A stretch of 64,000 bases of DNA from Apus apus (lineage: Eukaryota; Chordata; Aves; Apodiformes; Apodidae), in assembly GCF_020740795.1 (NCBI RefSeq), contig NC_067294.1:5642001-5706000 (forward strand), given 5' to 3'. The first letter of the stretch is position 1. Each line of letters opens with the position of its first letter. Under the pieces are notes generated by a model. That model saw only the letters and a list, made by a program, of their open reading frames with translations, made no database searches and was not told the origin of the DNA. The translations under genes and the position numbers were made by a program. Below, in pieces: positions 1 through 44,862 of the stretch.

Positions 1-1379
1 CTGCCCTTAGGGCAGCATCACAAGGTATGTCTGTGGGATCAAGGAACAATGATGGATGCAGTGTCACCAGAGCATGCAGGGTTTAATGTTCTTCCCTCAG
101 AGGAGAGACTACAGCTGAGAGCTGCACCCACCCATTCAGAGGTCATTTGCCCTGCCCATGTCCACACAGCGTGGGGTGGGTTCAAGAAGTCTCCTGCTCC
201 TTCAGAGGGGTGGGGCTGAGACCTCTGCCCCTGCAGTGTGTCTGCAGAGCTGTGTGCCTTGTCTGCTGCCAGCTCCCTTTGCTAGTGCTGGTGACAAAGT
301 AACGGGATGGGAGTTTGCTGTGACCTGCAGAAGAAGGAGGGGGAATGCCAGACTGCTAAGTTGCCATCCAGGGAGTTTATTTTGTCTGGGTGAGCAGTGG
401 GGAAGATTCAGAGGCTTGTGGTGTGGTTGAAAACTCCCTTCTGTGAAGGGGAACCTATTGAGTACCGTACTGTTAAAGTAAATGTATTAAGTCTCAGCAA
501 ATGCAGTAATTATGGCTTGGGTTTTTTCTGTTAAGAACATTAACTTATTATAAGAGACATTAGTGACTTTTTTCAGTCAGTGATAAATTTAATAAATTAT
601 CTCCAATTTTTGGGGTGAAAATGTGGCTAAGTGACTTGTTTCTCATGTACAAGACCTGGAGGACTGAAGTGGGAAAGGGCACAAACACACCGTGCACAGA
701 AACCTTGATTGCAGTCTGCACTGCCCTGGTGGTGGGGAAAAGCCTGGTGTTCTTAAAAGCAAGGTGTTGGAGAGGAACAGCTCAAGAAGTTCTTGGGTTA
801 CCTCACCAGTGTCACATCAAATTAATACAGCTAAATGGTAAAAGAACAGGTTCTGCAGTTGGTTGAATTCCCCAGTCTACCTGCTTTTTTCCTGCACTTC
901 CCTGCACAGGGCAGCTCCTGAGGTGACTTTCATAGGAGAGCATCTGCAGCAGGTGCCAGTAACTTCAAGATGTGTCTAACAGCCTGGGCTGGAGCTCCTG
1001 CTGCATCTAAGACCCATCTGCCTCTGCCCTTGGCATTGCACTGCCTTTCTTCACACACCTGTCTCAAACACAGAAACTGCTGTCAGATATCCCATCACAA
1101 TTTTAAATGATTCCCCCATTAAATCCATGGATGGCGACTTTTTCATTTTTCCCAGTTACACACATCCAGTCAGAGCAAAGTGCTTTAAAACCTTGTCTTT
1201 AATAATTTGGGGTTTTTTGCATTACACAAGATTGAGTGGTTTTGAGAACTGGTAAAAGAAGTGTGGCTGAGGAACTGAAGCAGAGTTGCAGGCTGTGAGA
1301 GGATGGGCCAGTGCATCACCCATGCTCTGATCTATTCCCCTCTGAGAACAGTCCTTAAAGTCTCATTTTGTTAAACATC
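1..1379. other. 3' flank of CSF1R, non-coding; possible end of a plus-strand neighbour
   Basis: No convincing exon is seen on either strand. Bases 430-610 are AT-rich, and a plus-strand AATAAA lies at 591-596. In human the next gene past CSF1R is HMGXB3, transcribed towards CSF1R, so this could be the tail of its 3' UTR. That is inference from synteny only; no HMGXB3 coding sequence is visible. Confidence 0.35.
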
Positions 1380-2572
1380 TTGTTTTATTCTGTATAATGC
1401 TGACAGAAGTACATTAGCTTTTATTTAGTAAGGAGGAGTGAATCACTTGGTGTTAGCATAAAACCAGGTTTAATATAACCAGAAGTGGCCCACACCATAA
1501 TTGCTCACAGTATGACAAAGGCCACCTGCCACACAGTTTGCCTGAGCCCTGTCAGTGTTTATACCTGGAATACTGAACCTCTACCCATCGAAGCAGGTGA
1601 AGCTGCTGGGTAGGTTCTTTAGCTACTTATGAGAGCTACACGTGATGGGGCCCTAGCTTATGAAAAAAAAGTTACCTCAGTGGTACTACTAAAATATACT
1701 CAGGAAAATATGTACAAAAGTCTGTCTGTAATCATGACAAAGGCAGTGATTGCTACATGTTCAACTCAGACATTTTGTAGGATGGATGTTGATTTCCAGA
1801 TCTGTTTAAGCTGCCATTCTTTCTTGGATTGGGGTTGTGTTCAGTGCTCGTGCAGAAAAGCACTGGTTACCTCTGTGTTTTACCTGAGAAATAACTGTCC
1901 CTCTGTCCTGTTACTGGGGCACAAGTTCACGGAACCCTGAGGTTGTCACCTTGACTTGCTTCACTCAATTCCTGCAGAAGCATCAGCTGCAGAGAGGTAG
2001 GTTGCATGAGGAAATGTTAATGCATATTTAATGCTAGATATAGGTAAAGCCTCTACTTAAACACACTCTGCATCCATCATTCAGGGTTAGACTGACAAAG
2101 GGAAGAGAGCAGGACCACCAAGAAAGAGGGCTGCTGCTAGTGTGTGGAACAGTTCCAGCTTCAGCACTTAGTTCAAGATGCACTCATAAAACACAAGGGT
2201 TCAGTCATGTGAGTGACTTTTGGAAATATCTTACTTGGCTGCAACATGCATTTTAGGAACACTACAAAAGCCAAACACCCCAGTCTCCTCTGGGGCTGGG
2301 GAGGCAGGGGATGTGAAACCTCTCAGCACCTTGCAGAGATGGAGTGTGTTATCATCCTAACAACTCTATGCTACACTTGAGGTAAGACCTGAGGGACCCC
2401 CATGGTGAGTCTTGTTGGGTCTCTCCAGCACCATCCTTTCAGTGAGGGAGTTGGTAACACTCACGCTTCAGAAAGCACAGAGAGCCAAAGCAGAAGGTGT
2501 CGGTGTCCTAGGGCAGAGCTGAGCTCTGCAGAAACAGAAGGACAGGGATCTACCCCGGGGTGATGGTCCCAG
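1380..2572 (-). other. CSF1R: CSF1R 3' UTR
   Basis: This stretch follows the CSF1R stop codon (TAG at 2573-2575 on the minus strand). No ORF of known type lies in it. Two minus-strand AATAAA signals, at 1420-1425 and 1384-1389, lie about 1.15-1.2 kb after the stop and are the most likely poly(A) signals. The low end of the UTR is set by those signals and is approximate. Confidence 0.55.
1384..1425 (-). terminator. CSF1R: Paired AATAAA poly(A) signals for CSF1R
   Basis: Two AATAAA hexamers on the minus strand, at 1420-1425 and 1384-1389, are 36 bp apart. They sit at a sensible distance after the CSF1R stop. Cleavage would be expected 10-30 bp below each. A further variant ATTAAA lies near 1199-1204. 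Confidence 0.5.
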
Positions 2573-21564
<18,992 letters not shown>

Positions 21565-21790
21565 GTCCCCGGGGACTGTGGTGACCCCAGTGCGGAGCAG
21601 GGACGTGACTGAAGGATTCTCTTGAGCAGCAGGCGCCTCTCCCCGTGGGCTCTGTCCCCAGCGCTTCCCTCAGCAGGAGCTTCTCCTTTCCGAGTTGACC
21701 ACAAGTTAAGAAATTCCCTTTTTTTTGGTTTGTTTGTTTTTGAAATGGAAGGGGGGGGGGGGGGAGAAAAAAAAAAGGCGCAAGGCTTTG
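21565..21790 (-). promoter_or_regulatory. CSF1R: CSF1R 5' UTR and likely proximal promoter
   Basis: The 220 bp before the CSF1R ATG are GC-rich near the gene, then turn into a strict purine/pyrimidine tract: 14 G (21751-21764) and 10 A (21767-21776) on the plus strand. GGAA cores (as in GGAAAGGAGAAG on the minus strand) fit ETS/PU.1 binding, as known for the TATA-less mammalian CSF1R promoter. No acceptor is clear between this point and the ATG, so exon 1 may start here. The start site is not defined. Confidence 0.45.
21751..21776. repeat. G14 / A10 homopurine tract at CSF1R promoter
   Basis: Fourteen consecutive G, then AG, then ten A on the plus strand, preceded by GGAA. It could form G-quadruplex or triplex DNA. 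Length is likely variable and assembly-sensitive. Confidence 0.9.
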
Positions 21791-21942
21791 AGACGTCACT
21801 GGTGACAAATGCCCCTGGCAGAGGTGGGCCCATGCACGTACCCTGCCCAGGGCCCCCCGCTGTTGGGGCCACCCTCCCGTCACAGACCCTGCCTCAGAGA
21901 GGGGTTCAGCCCCAGCCTGCTCCCCAGGACTGTCAGGGGCCA

Positions 21943-22014
21943 CCATAAAATGGTTGGGGTTAGAAGGGACCTTAAAGATCATCTAGTTCTGACGCCCCTG
22001 CATGGGCAGGGACC
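21943..22014 (-). mobile_element. CR1-type LINE, short 3' fragment
   Basis: The sequence CCATAAAATGGTTGGGGTTA, followed by AGAAGGGACC and TTAAAGATCATCTAG, is the reverse complement of the CR1 3' end. It lies about 380 bp upstream of the CSF1R start codon. Confidence 0.75.
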
Positions 22015-25000
22015 GTGCCGGAGCTCAGAACAATCCCCATCTGCCCTGGCTGCTTCCACCCAGACCCCTGGAAACTGCTGCACACTTGCCTGGGGACACA
22101 AAGAAGCAGGCTGGGACCCGCCTTGGTGGCAGGGGACCCCACTCTACCTCAGCAGGACTAGCTTTATCCCCATGGCTCTTGCTGGCGGCAGGTCCTGAGG
22201 GCCCACACGGGAGAATGGCCGACACCCGCAGCAGGCCCGCGGAGCCGGTTCAGCCCAGGGCAGCTCCCAGGCGGGAAAAGACTTGTGAAGGTGATAAATG
22301 AGGGTGTTTTTTTTTTAACCAAGGGTGTGATCCCTGGTGCAGAGAGGGGTTCTGGGACCAGGCAGGATCTCCCTCAAGCCCCACTCCAGCACAGCACAGC
22401 AGCAGGGCTGATCAGCCAGCTGTAAACTCACCTGCGCTGTCCTTCCTGGCAAGGAGACACGTTCGGTCCAGCCTGCAAAGCCTTCCCTGTCCCCAGTGGG
22501 GCTAAGGGACACACAGGGACCCCCGGTCTCCTCCTCTCCCAGCACCTGCAAGCCTAAGGCTCACAGCAACCCTCTCACCATCAGGCACCTGCCGAGCTGA
22601 GGCAAGGACCCCCAGCTCGTGGGGAGGCCTTTCGAAGCTGTTTTCTAATTGACAACCCGGCAGGCACCTGGGAGCAGTAATTAGGCACTTTGTTAACCCT
22701 CCCCAGGACTGCTCCTCTTCCAAAGCAGGGGGTGAGGGGAGGCTTCAAGCAAAACAGCTTTCCCAGGGACACTCCTGTGACCAAGATGTTTGCAGCTCAG
22801 ACACAGGGTGCCCCTCGCTCTCCGCTCTGTCTCTGGGTAACCTCAGGCTGCAGCAGAAGTTCACGATGGTTCAGGGCAGCTCTGGGGTGGGAAGTTACAG
22901 CCCACCCCCTGACGGCCCTGGGAAGCACGGTGGAGAAGGTCCAGCCTGGGGCAAGCTGGAGGGCTCTGGCTTAGCTGGACCCAGCTGCAGCCCCGTCAGC
23001 AGGGAGGTGACAGGGACACTGGCTGCGAAACCTGGGCAGGAGGAGATGGGCTTTTCCAAAACGTCTGCACAAATGGCTGTTGAATCTGCACTTGCAATGC
23101 AAAGGTGCCAGGCAGAGGAGTGGCCCTCAGGTCTCCACAAACAGGAGGGGAACTGGGTTCTCTGAAGGGGACAATCAGCAAGGTACCAGCAAGACCAGGT
23201 CTTGGGGCCAAGAGATGAGAGCACGACTGGCTTTGCTGGAGATGACTAAAAGTCATGGGAACACGGAGGGAGTCTTGGTTTTGGCCAGAAGGATGGCTGG
23301 AGAGCATGACGGAGTCCAGAGAGAAGGAAAGGCAGCTTTTGGCTGGAGAAGATTTCCTCTCAGCAGTTTTTCCTGGCAGGATGTGGGGAAGATGAACATG
23401 TAGGAGAGGCAGTGCGATGCGCTGGGGTGGCTCCCACCCAGAGCTGGGGCGCTGTCAAGTGGCTGGGCCACAGGAGATGTCTGACTGATTATTCTTTCCT
23501 CCTTTTGAGCCAAAGGGGCTTTTTAAAGGATGTTTGTTTCCCTCCTTCTACTTTTTTTTTTTTTTTTTTCCAGGAACAAGTGCCAGCTCAGAGAGAACTG
23601 AGTCACCAATGTGAACAAGTATTAAACCAGACAGGTTTAATACAGAGAAGGGAAACAGTATCTCAGCCTCCCTTCTTCCCTTTGAGGAGGCCCATTGCAG
23701 AGTGTCTCTCGTGGCAGTGGTCCACAGCCTGTACACACAGGTCCCCAGGCTGGGCTGGATACACTCGGGGATGCTCAGTAGAACCAGCTGCCTGCTGAGG
23801 TTCCTCCCCCATTGGTGGCCATCTCTTCCTGCCTGCAGGCTGCACCCCAAATCCTGTGGTTGCAAGCTCAGCTACAGGAATGCTGCTAGGGCTCATGCTT
23901 GAACAGCTCTGAGCAAGGGACAGGGATGCTTAGAGGAGCTGCAACCTTCCTTTGAGTCACTTAAACCCCAGGATTGGGCAGTGGGAGCCTGTTGGGTTCA
24001 GAGATGAGGTCTACCAATTCCTCCTCCTTGCCTTCCCAAGCCCTTGCTGCAGTCTCTCTGGAGCCAAGGTGATTTTTTCCCTGCTGATTCAGCTCCTGGA
24101 ATAAAATGCCCTGTCTGCCTGTCATGGCTGAGCCATGCCAGGTGACTCAGAGCATATCTGGGGAACATCAGCCTGAGCTGGTCAGGGACCCTGCAAACCT
24201 CCTCTCTGCAAACTGAGCAAAGACAGGAGCCCAGGACAGGCCGTGCTGGAGAGAGGAGCCTTGCTGGGACTTGGACCTGTCTCCTGCTGCAGCTGGTGCC
24301 TTGGGCCTTTGGGTACACCATGGGTTTCCAGGAGCTGAGAGAAGCACTACTGCAGCCAGCAGGGATTTGCGCTGAGGCTGCATCATGCAGCCTGAAAACA
24401 GGGTCAACGTTGATACATTTGAACCTCAGTTCAAAATCCCCTCTTTGTAGCAACCCTTGACTTTCCAAGCATGTGGCTCAAAGCTGGCTGCAAACAGCTC
24501 TGCTCAGCAGCCTGGGGTTGTCTTCAGGAGGAGCAGCTTCCTTGGAGCCAGAGAGAGGAGTAAGTTTTGGGCTGTACTCAGGAGGTGCCTGACAGTCATG
24601 GGGCTGGAGGACCCCAGCACTTCTGAAAAAGCAACTGGAGAAGGGTGAGGGGAGCAGGAAGAAAGCAGAGGGACCCAGTGGAATGGTAATATGGGGAGGC
24701 AGGATTTTGGGGTTGCATCTTTGAAAGGTATCAGGGAATTTCTAATCCCAGAGGGAGGGGAGGAGACCCCAGCTTAGAGCAGAGCTGGACATGGGGACCC
24801 CTGTGCACCGTAGTGTGGCTCCTGTACGTGCCCTGCCCCATTGCTATAATCTCCAGTCTCTCCCACTGCCCTGAGTTATTAAACTGCATGGAAAAATCAA
24901 CAACCTTGGGCTGTCTCCCATCTCCTTCAGCCCAGCACCCTCATTCCTGCCCTGATCTGAGCACAGATCCAGTGACGCTCCCAAGGAGCCTTGTTTGCAG

Positions 25001-25310
25001 CCACTAGCCCAAACCTCAGGTGCTGGAGATACAGGTGGGAACTGTTCCTTGTGTCCTTCCTCTTACCCACCACCTCCCAGTGCAACACCACCCACAAGCT
25101 GGCCAGTGACCAGAGCCCCTTTTCCTTACCATGTGTCTGGGCTCAGCTGTTTTCTTGCTGTGCTTCTCTCTGCCTGGCTCCCAGCTTGGCTTTCCCTGGG
25201 GTCACGCAGAGCGTATTAACATGCTTAGCCTTCACCCACCACATGGTTAAGCTGTATTCCCAGCCCCATCTATGCAGGAGCAACCAAAACCAGGCAAACA
25301 GAGGAAGAGA
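22015..25310. other. Spacer between PDGFRB 3' end and CSF1R promoter
   Basis: No gene is supported. The region has moderate GC and contains an 18-T run at 23552-23569. Many short ORFs occur but none has a recognisable domain or splice structure. Distal CSF1R promoter or enhancer elements could lie here, since trophoblast and macrophage elements lie upstream in mammals, but I cannot point to one. Confidence 0.5.
23552..23569. repeat. Poly(T)18 tract
   Basis: Eighteen consecutive T on the plus strand. No retrocopy is recognisable beside it, so it is called a simple repeat only. Confidence 0.9.
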
Positions 25311-25336
25311 TGGAACTTTGCAAAAAGAAAAACACC

Positions 25337-25342
25337 TTTATT
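25337..25342 (-). terminator. PDGFRB: Strong poly(A) signal, candidate distal end of PDGFRB transcript
   Basis: Minus-strand AATAAA within AAAAATAAAGGTGTTTTTC, followed by T/GT-rich sequence (TGTTTGCC, GGTTTTGGTTG), the usual downstream element. The 150 bp on the upstream side are AT-rich like a 3' UTR. It would give PDGFRB a 5-kb 3' UTR, longer than I recall for human (about 2 kb). Confidence 0.4.
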
Positions 25343-28059
25343 TTTTTTAAACTCTTTCCTTAAAAAAGTATTTGTAAAAGTTTATGGCATAAAAATAATA
25401 TCTCATGGCTATAGATGTGACATAGTACAAATCCTAAAATATATCTGTAAACCTAGGAAAATGTTAACTCTTTGGTACCTTTGTCTGAACTCTGTTTTTT
25501 CTTCTGCCTTCAGGATGGTTTCTGACAGACAGCAGGGAGGCAGGTGCTGCTTCTGTTCAGAGATGCTGCAGAATAACAGCATGGTGCCAGCAGGCCAGCA
25601 CCGCAGGAGTGGGAGAGGGCAAGCTTTGGGTCAGCTTTTCAGGTCTGGTGCAATCCATGAAGGAGGAAAGGACAGGAGTGATGGGACACTGCAGGTCTCC
25701 CAGCACAAGCTGTCTTCCCTGCTTCCTCCCCTGCAAGTCATCTATCCAAAGTGCTGCTGGAGCAGTTCACCTGCCTTTTCCAAATTCAACAGGATCCATC
25801 TTGGCATGCCCCAAAGCTTCAGCCATCTGGCTGAAACATGGGAATGACACTGTGAGCCCAGCTACCCATGTACTGACCTTGGAAATCTGATTTTTTAAAC
25901 AATATCTGGCCTGCCCTGTGCAAGTCCTGCAGACAACATGGTGCCTCCACCACTACAGTCAGCCCTGACTGCTTAGTATCCCAGCAGGGCTGGGACATGC
26001 TGCAGGAAGGGCCTGTTCCCAGCCCAAGAGCTGCGCTGTGAGGACCTGCAGCTGCTCTGGCTGTCCTCTGCCTGTGCAACCACCCAGAGCAAAGGCTGCC
26101 AAAAGGCTACTGAGAGCTGCCAGTAGGCAACCTTCATGGTCTCCAAGTGAGAGCACAGCCAAACTGTCTCCAGGCTCTCCTGTCCATGTGGGACATCCTG
26201 GGGTTTGCACTGTGAACTGGCCACACTGATCCTGGGGCCTGAGCCAAGCGCTGACTCTGAGCAGAGCCCTTCCTCAGGCTTGTGCGTTGCAGCACGGGAT
26301 CTGCCTCCGTAGTGCATTAGCTGACATCCCATTTTAGAAAAAGCCCCCCTGAAGGAGACATCTGTGAAATCCCCTTCTTCACATCTGCCCAGCTTTACAC
26401 AGGCCCGGCTTCCCCACAGCCAAAACCTAACCCACTGCCCAGTACCCTGTGGTGCTGCCTCTCCCCCAGCCCAGAGTCCCAACTGGGAAGAAGGGGAAGA
26501 CCCATTTCTCACTTCTGGCTGACTTCCTCCTGGCTGCACATCTGCACTGCACTTCTGCCTCCCATCCCCGTGGGACTCTGCCACAGTGCCCTTGGCAGCT
26601 GAACAGAGACAATTTAGTTACAAATAAAGTCCACTGTGCTCTAGATTTCTTAATACAACACAAACACTAAACCTGACACTCTCGCTTAATAAAAACAACA
26701 ACACGCTCAAACCAAGAAGGACAAAAGGATTAAAACCTGTGCACACATCAGTCTGAGAAGCATCTTAAATGTGGAAAGAGACACTGGAGTGTTGCATTCA
26801 TTTCTGGGATACACTTAGGAACGTATGCAATAGTGACTGGCAGTAGGATTATGCATATACTGGTGCTGATAACGATGTAACAGCTGTAGAGTAAAATATG
26901 ATCTACAAATAAAAGATATTGCACTAGAGATGGGCCCAAGCTGTGGCACATGTCCCTTTTTGGAGGGGCTCAGTTTGGGTCCACCTCTAAACACAAAACC
27001 ACACCCAAACAAAAATACTGATCATTGAAACTGAAAACCTGGAGGGGCCGGTTCCCTTCAGACTCTCACTGGAGAAATTGTGGCTGCGAAACTAATGGGC
27101 TCAGAACAGGGGACCATTTCTCCTGGCCCTCACCCTCTGGGCCACGTAGGGACTGGAATGCTGGCATCAGTGAGAGAGGGAGCAGGGGCTGGAGTTGGCT
27201 CCCCTGAGCAGAGAGCACTTGTCTGGGGAGGATGCTGTAAGCCCTGCCAAGCCCTCTCTTGGGGGAGAGTTGCAGGGATGCTGAGCAGAACACGTTGCCT
27301 GTCCCTGGCTGAGAAGACCTGCCTGCTGCAGCAGGCGTGCATGTCCTTGCTAAGTGGTGGTGAGAATAGTTGAGTAAGGACAGGAAAGTACCATAAGGTG
27401 CAAGGCTTGACCTTTGCAGTCACAGGGCCAGAAGCAAATATTTGGTCATCTCTTTCAGGAGTGGAGAATGGTACCATCTTAAAAAGCATCTGGCGTACCT
27501 ACTTTAAGAAGGAAGAAGGAGGTGGGATTAGCACCCTGTCAGCAGCCAGAACAGGTTTTGATGCAAAGAATAATTGCAATAAATCTACACATGGGACAAA
27601 ATACAATAGGCATCCAAGTGTAGCTAATGCCCAGCTAATAGGACAGGATACCTGAGTTCCCCCAGCAGGGAGAAAAATAGATCTCCTCTTTCAGAACCAT
27701 GGAAACTATTTGATAGGGGGAAATTAGTCATTTAATTAGTAATTAATCTGTACGAGATGGAGTTTAGGATTTGTGAAGTAAATAAGCAGATGGCCAAAGG
27801 GAGGGTGAGAAGGAGTTAACTGATGGGGAAATCTTTGGGCTGGACAGAGGTAATAAAAGTAGCTCTCCAGGGTTGCTCTTGATGCTGGAAGTTTTCATAT
27901 TTTTATTAGTCAGTCCAGCCCAAAAATAACAGTTTGTTAACAAGATGTGCTGATGATCCAATGTCTGGAACAGCAGGGAGTATCTTGGTTAGAAATGCTG
28001 GAAAAAAGTAGAAAGATGTAGGTGCTTAGATTGGTCAGAGGATGACTCCAGACTACCAG

Positions 28060-28330
28060 TATGTTGTGGCTGGGAAAAGGCCAACACTATCCAAAGCTAC
28101 AACCAGGCAAGCCCAATCCAGTACAGACCAGAACTATTAATGCCCTATGCAAGGTCTAGATTTGACCTCACCTGGAGTACAGGGTACTTCTGGTCACCTC
28201 TGATAAAGAAGAACAAATTAAAAACAGAGCTGGTGCTGACAGGGGTGATTAGGATGATCAGCTGTGCCATCCTATGGGCTCAAGTTGCAGTGACACAGAT
28301 CCTACCAAGCACCTTACATGTTAGAAAAAT
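28060..28330 (+). mobile_element. Degraded CR1/L3-like LINE fragment
   Basis: The stretch 'TTTGACCTCACCTGGAGTAC' followed by 'TTCTGGTCACC' matches the conserved LINE block that encodes 'RPHLEYCVQFWSP'-type residues in CR1/L3 reverse transcriptases. It is heavily diverged, with frame breaks. Boundaries are approximate. Confidence 0.5.
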
Positions 28331-28686
28331 AAAGTGGTCTGACCCCAAGGATCTCATGAGTTACTACTTCTCCATGGTTAGGATCATTTAATGAACTGTG
28401 GCCACAGAAGATGGCTCCTTCATTAAAAGCAGGAGGAACAGAGCATGGAAAAAGAGTTGTCATTCACAGTGGCTTTCCTATGGATGGTGGGGAATCTGAC
28501 CACATGGGCTGAAAATAAACTCCATCAGCTGCCAATAAAAGTGCTGTTTCTTAGATTCACATTTTATGAAGGACATCAGCCCACAAAACATCTACTCCTC
28601 TTTAGCTGTATAAACAGCAGCATTGCCATGATAGACAACTTTAACCAGAAGCTGCTGGGGATTTCTGGCAGAAGTTTAATTTCTTA

Positions 28687-28696
28687 TTTATTTATT
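28687..28696 (-). terminator. PDGFRB: Overlapping AATAAATAAA poly(A) signal for PDGFRB
   Basis: Minus-strand AATAAATAAA lies 1.67 kb after the stop codon, a distance close to the human 3' UTR length as I recall it. It is a likely main poly(A) signal. Confidence 0.45.
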
Positions 28697-30366
28697 CTTA
28701 ATTCCTGGTGGCTCTGAGGGAGCAGAAGCCCAGCTAGATGCTGCTTGAATTTCTGAATTTCTAAACCTGCCTGTTACTTCTCTTTTCAGAAAAAATCCCT
28801 GTTAGTTTCTATGGTGCCAGAGCTGTTGGTTTTGGGGGCTAAATTTCATCTCTTCAGAGGTGGGGTTCACCAGTGATTTCAAAAGCCTGGTGTCCCTCCT
28901 GCTCTGGGTCTCCTTTTTCAGGTGACAGCTGAGACCACAAGAAGTCCCAGATCTACCTGCAAATAGCAAGGAAGGAGGCAAGAAGCAGGAGGAAGGTCTC
29001 TGCCCTTTTATCCTTCAAAACACTTTCCAAGAGAGACGAATCCTTCATAATTCCTCCTGCTCTGCTTGGTTCCCCATGACACTTCATCCACAGCCCTGCC
29101 AGGCTGCAAGTGGCTGTGCCTGGGCCCTAGAAAGTGGCAGGGTGTGAGAGACAGTTCAGCTGTGACTAAATAGCTTCCCAGCCTCTCTCCCTCTCTCTTT
29201 TGAGATGTCCCTGCATTGGTGTTCCAGCATCCTTATGGTCCCCATAATCTTGCTATGACTCAGGAGGGACCAGTGAGACCTCCCTTCCTAAGAAAGGGTG
29301 TTTGGGTGAAGAGTCTATCAAAAGGGAGCCCTCGCTTCCCAAAGATTAGGCACAAAGATTCTGCAGCTGGTGGGATTATATGATTTCCCAGCAGATGAGC
29401 TGGGCTTAGTGGCAGTAGATTAATGAATAGCCATATTGATTCCTTATACTGGCCCTGGCTAGTGGATTAATATATTTGTTCCCTTTAAATCTTCAATGAA
29501 GAATAATTAGCTTGGTGTCCACACAGGTGACACAAACAACACGGGACTGCCCTCTTTGCTGCTTCAACAGAGTCAGTGTGAGAGCAGCTTAAGTTCCTGG
29601 CATGCCCGTGGGGTTCCTGGTGCCATGCTGGGCACAAAAGGGTGTGACAGCCCCTCTAGGTGGATGCAGAGCTGTGTCCCAGAGCAATGGGTACCTGTAG
29701 TGCTTGTGATGTCCTTATCCACCATAGAACAGCTGTCAAGAAATGATTCAGTATCTCTGAGACGCTGACTGGTCTCTCCAAGACTTGGCTGTGTTTGGAG
29801 GAGAATCCACCCAATGTACTCTTGCTCTCCAGCAGCTGAAGGCTGGTGTAGCAGGTTCTCTACACCCCAGCAATGGGCTCCAAGCAAATTGTCCGTCCTG
29901 GTGGCATTTCACAGAACCACAGTGTGGCTGGTGCTGAGACCATCAGAGAAGTGCTGGTGCAGAGGAGATGAAGCTCATTGCCATGGAGGGGGAAGAGGCT
30001 GGAGTATCATCTTAGCAATGCAGAAAATGGCATCTCTTGTGGAGATCCAGCCCACTTCTTTCACTTGAAAAGAAGATGTTGGTCTGTGAGATGTCTCCCT
30101 CCTGCAGTGGTTTGGTCACTGAGGAGAATGTGGCAGTGATCTGGAAGGTTGTTGGCACTGAGCCATCTCTTTGTGAGGGGAAAAGGGATGGCAGTGGGGA
30201 AAAGTCTAATTCCCCAGCCAACACTGGGAGATGGGAGGGAAGGAGGAATGCTGGGACAGGTGGGGATGTCCCAGTGTAGGAGTGCAAAGCATGGCTCTCT
30301 GCAGTGTCTGGGTCAGCCCTTCAGCTGGTCTTGCTGTGGGCAGATGCAGAGTCAGCCCAGCTCTGA

Positions 30367-44310
<13,944 letters not shown>

Positions 44311-44327
44311 GGCTCGGCAGACAAATC
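44311..44327 (-). other. PDGFRB: PDGFRB 5' UTR part of exon 2
   Basis: Seventeen bases between the acceptor CTCCTGACAG and the start ATG. The pyrimidine-rich acceptor shows that the transcript begins in an upstream exon. Confidence 0.8.
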
Positions 44328-44682
44328 CTGTCAGGAGGAAAGTGGGATGAGCCCAGACTGCCAGCAGAGCAGGGTTACCTTGGCTGCCCTTGACAGGGGG
44401 TTCCCTGAGCTCCCACCCAAGCCCTGGGCTTCCTTCTCCACCTCAGAAACCTCCCATCTCTTTCCAGTTTTCAGCCTTTCCTTTCCAGCAGGGTGGTTGG
44501 TTCCCCTTCACACTGGATCTGCAGCAGAGCTTTTTCTAAGGCATCTCCAGCTGGTAAACAGGGATTTTGCTGGAGGCTCCAGCAGTTGTGTCAACTCTTT
44601 CTCATCTCTGCCCAAAATGCTGCTCCCCCCATGGCAGAGCCCTGCCTTTCTCCCTCCCTCTGCTCTACTGCTTGCCTTCCCC

Positions 44683-44696
44683 CCCCCCTCCCCCCC
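44683..44696. repeat. C-rich homopyrimidine tract
   Basis: A nearly pure C tract (C runs split by one T) in a longer pyrimidine stretch, about 360 bp before PDGFRB exon 2. Simple repeat. Confidence 0.8.
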
Positions 44697-44843
44697 TTAC
44701 TTTTTGCTTCCCACAGCTCCAGAGAGATAAAACTTGCTAGAAAACAGATCCCACTCCAACCCTCCCACATTTTCTGCCCCTTCCAATGCAATAAAACAAG
44801 CCCAAATAAACACCACCAAAAATAAGATTATTATATTTAACTT

Positions 44844-44862
44844 TTATATATATATATATATA
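44844..44862. repeat. (TA)n microsatellite
   Basis: About nine TA units in an AT-rich patch. Confidence 0.9.

Larger units (their letters stand above)
25320..30366 (-). other. PDGFRB: PDGFRB 3' UTR and/or 3' flank
   Basis: Follows the PDGFRB stop (30367-30369). Minus-strand AATAAA signals occur at 28687-28696 (overlapping AATAAATAAA, 1.7 kb after the stop), near 27899-27904, and at 25337-25342. AT-rich patches lie around 25370-25470 and 26640-26930. An old LINE-like fragment lies near 28060-28330. No coding exon is seen. Confidence 0.5.

Noticed and set aside
23552-23569. T18 run as the tail of a processed retrocopy
   Set aside because: No coding or mRNA-like sequence lies next to it and no target-site duplication could be seen.
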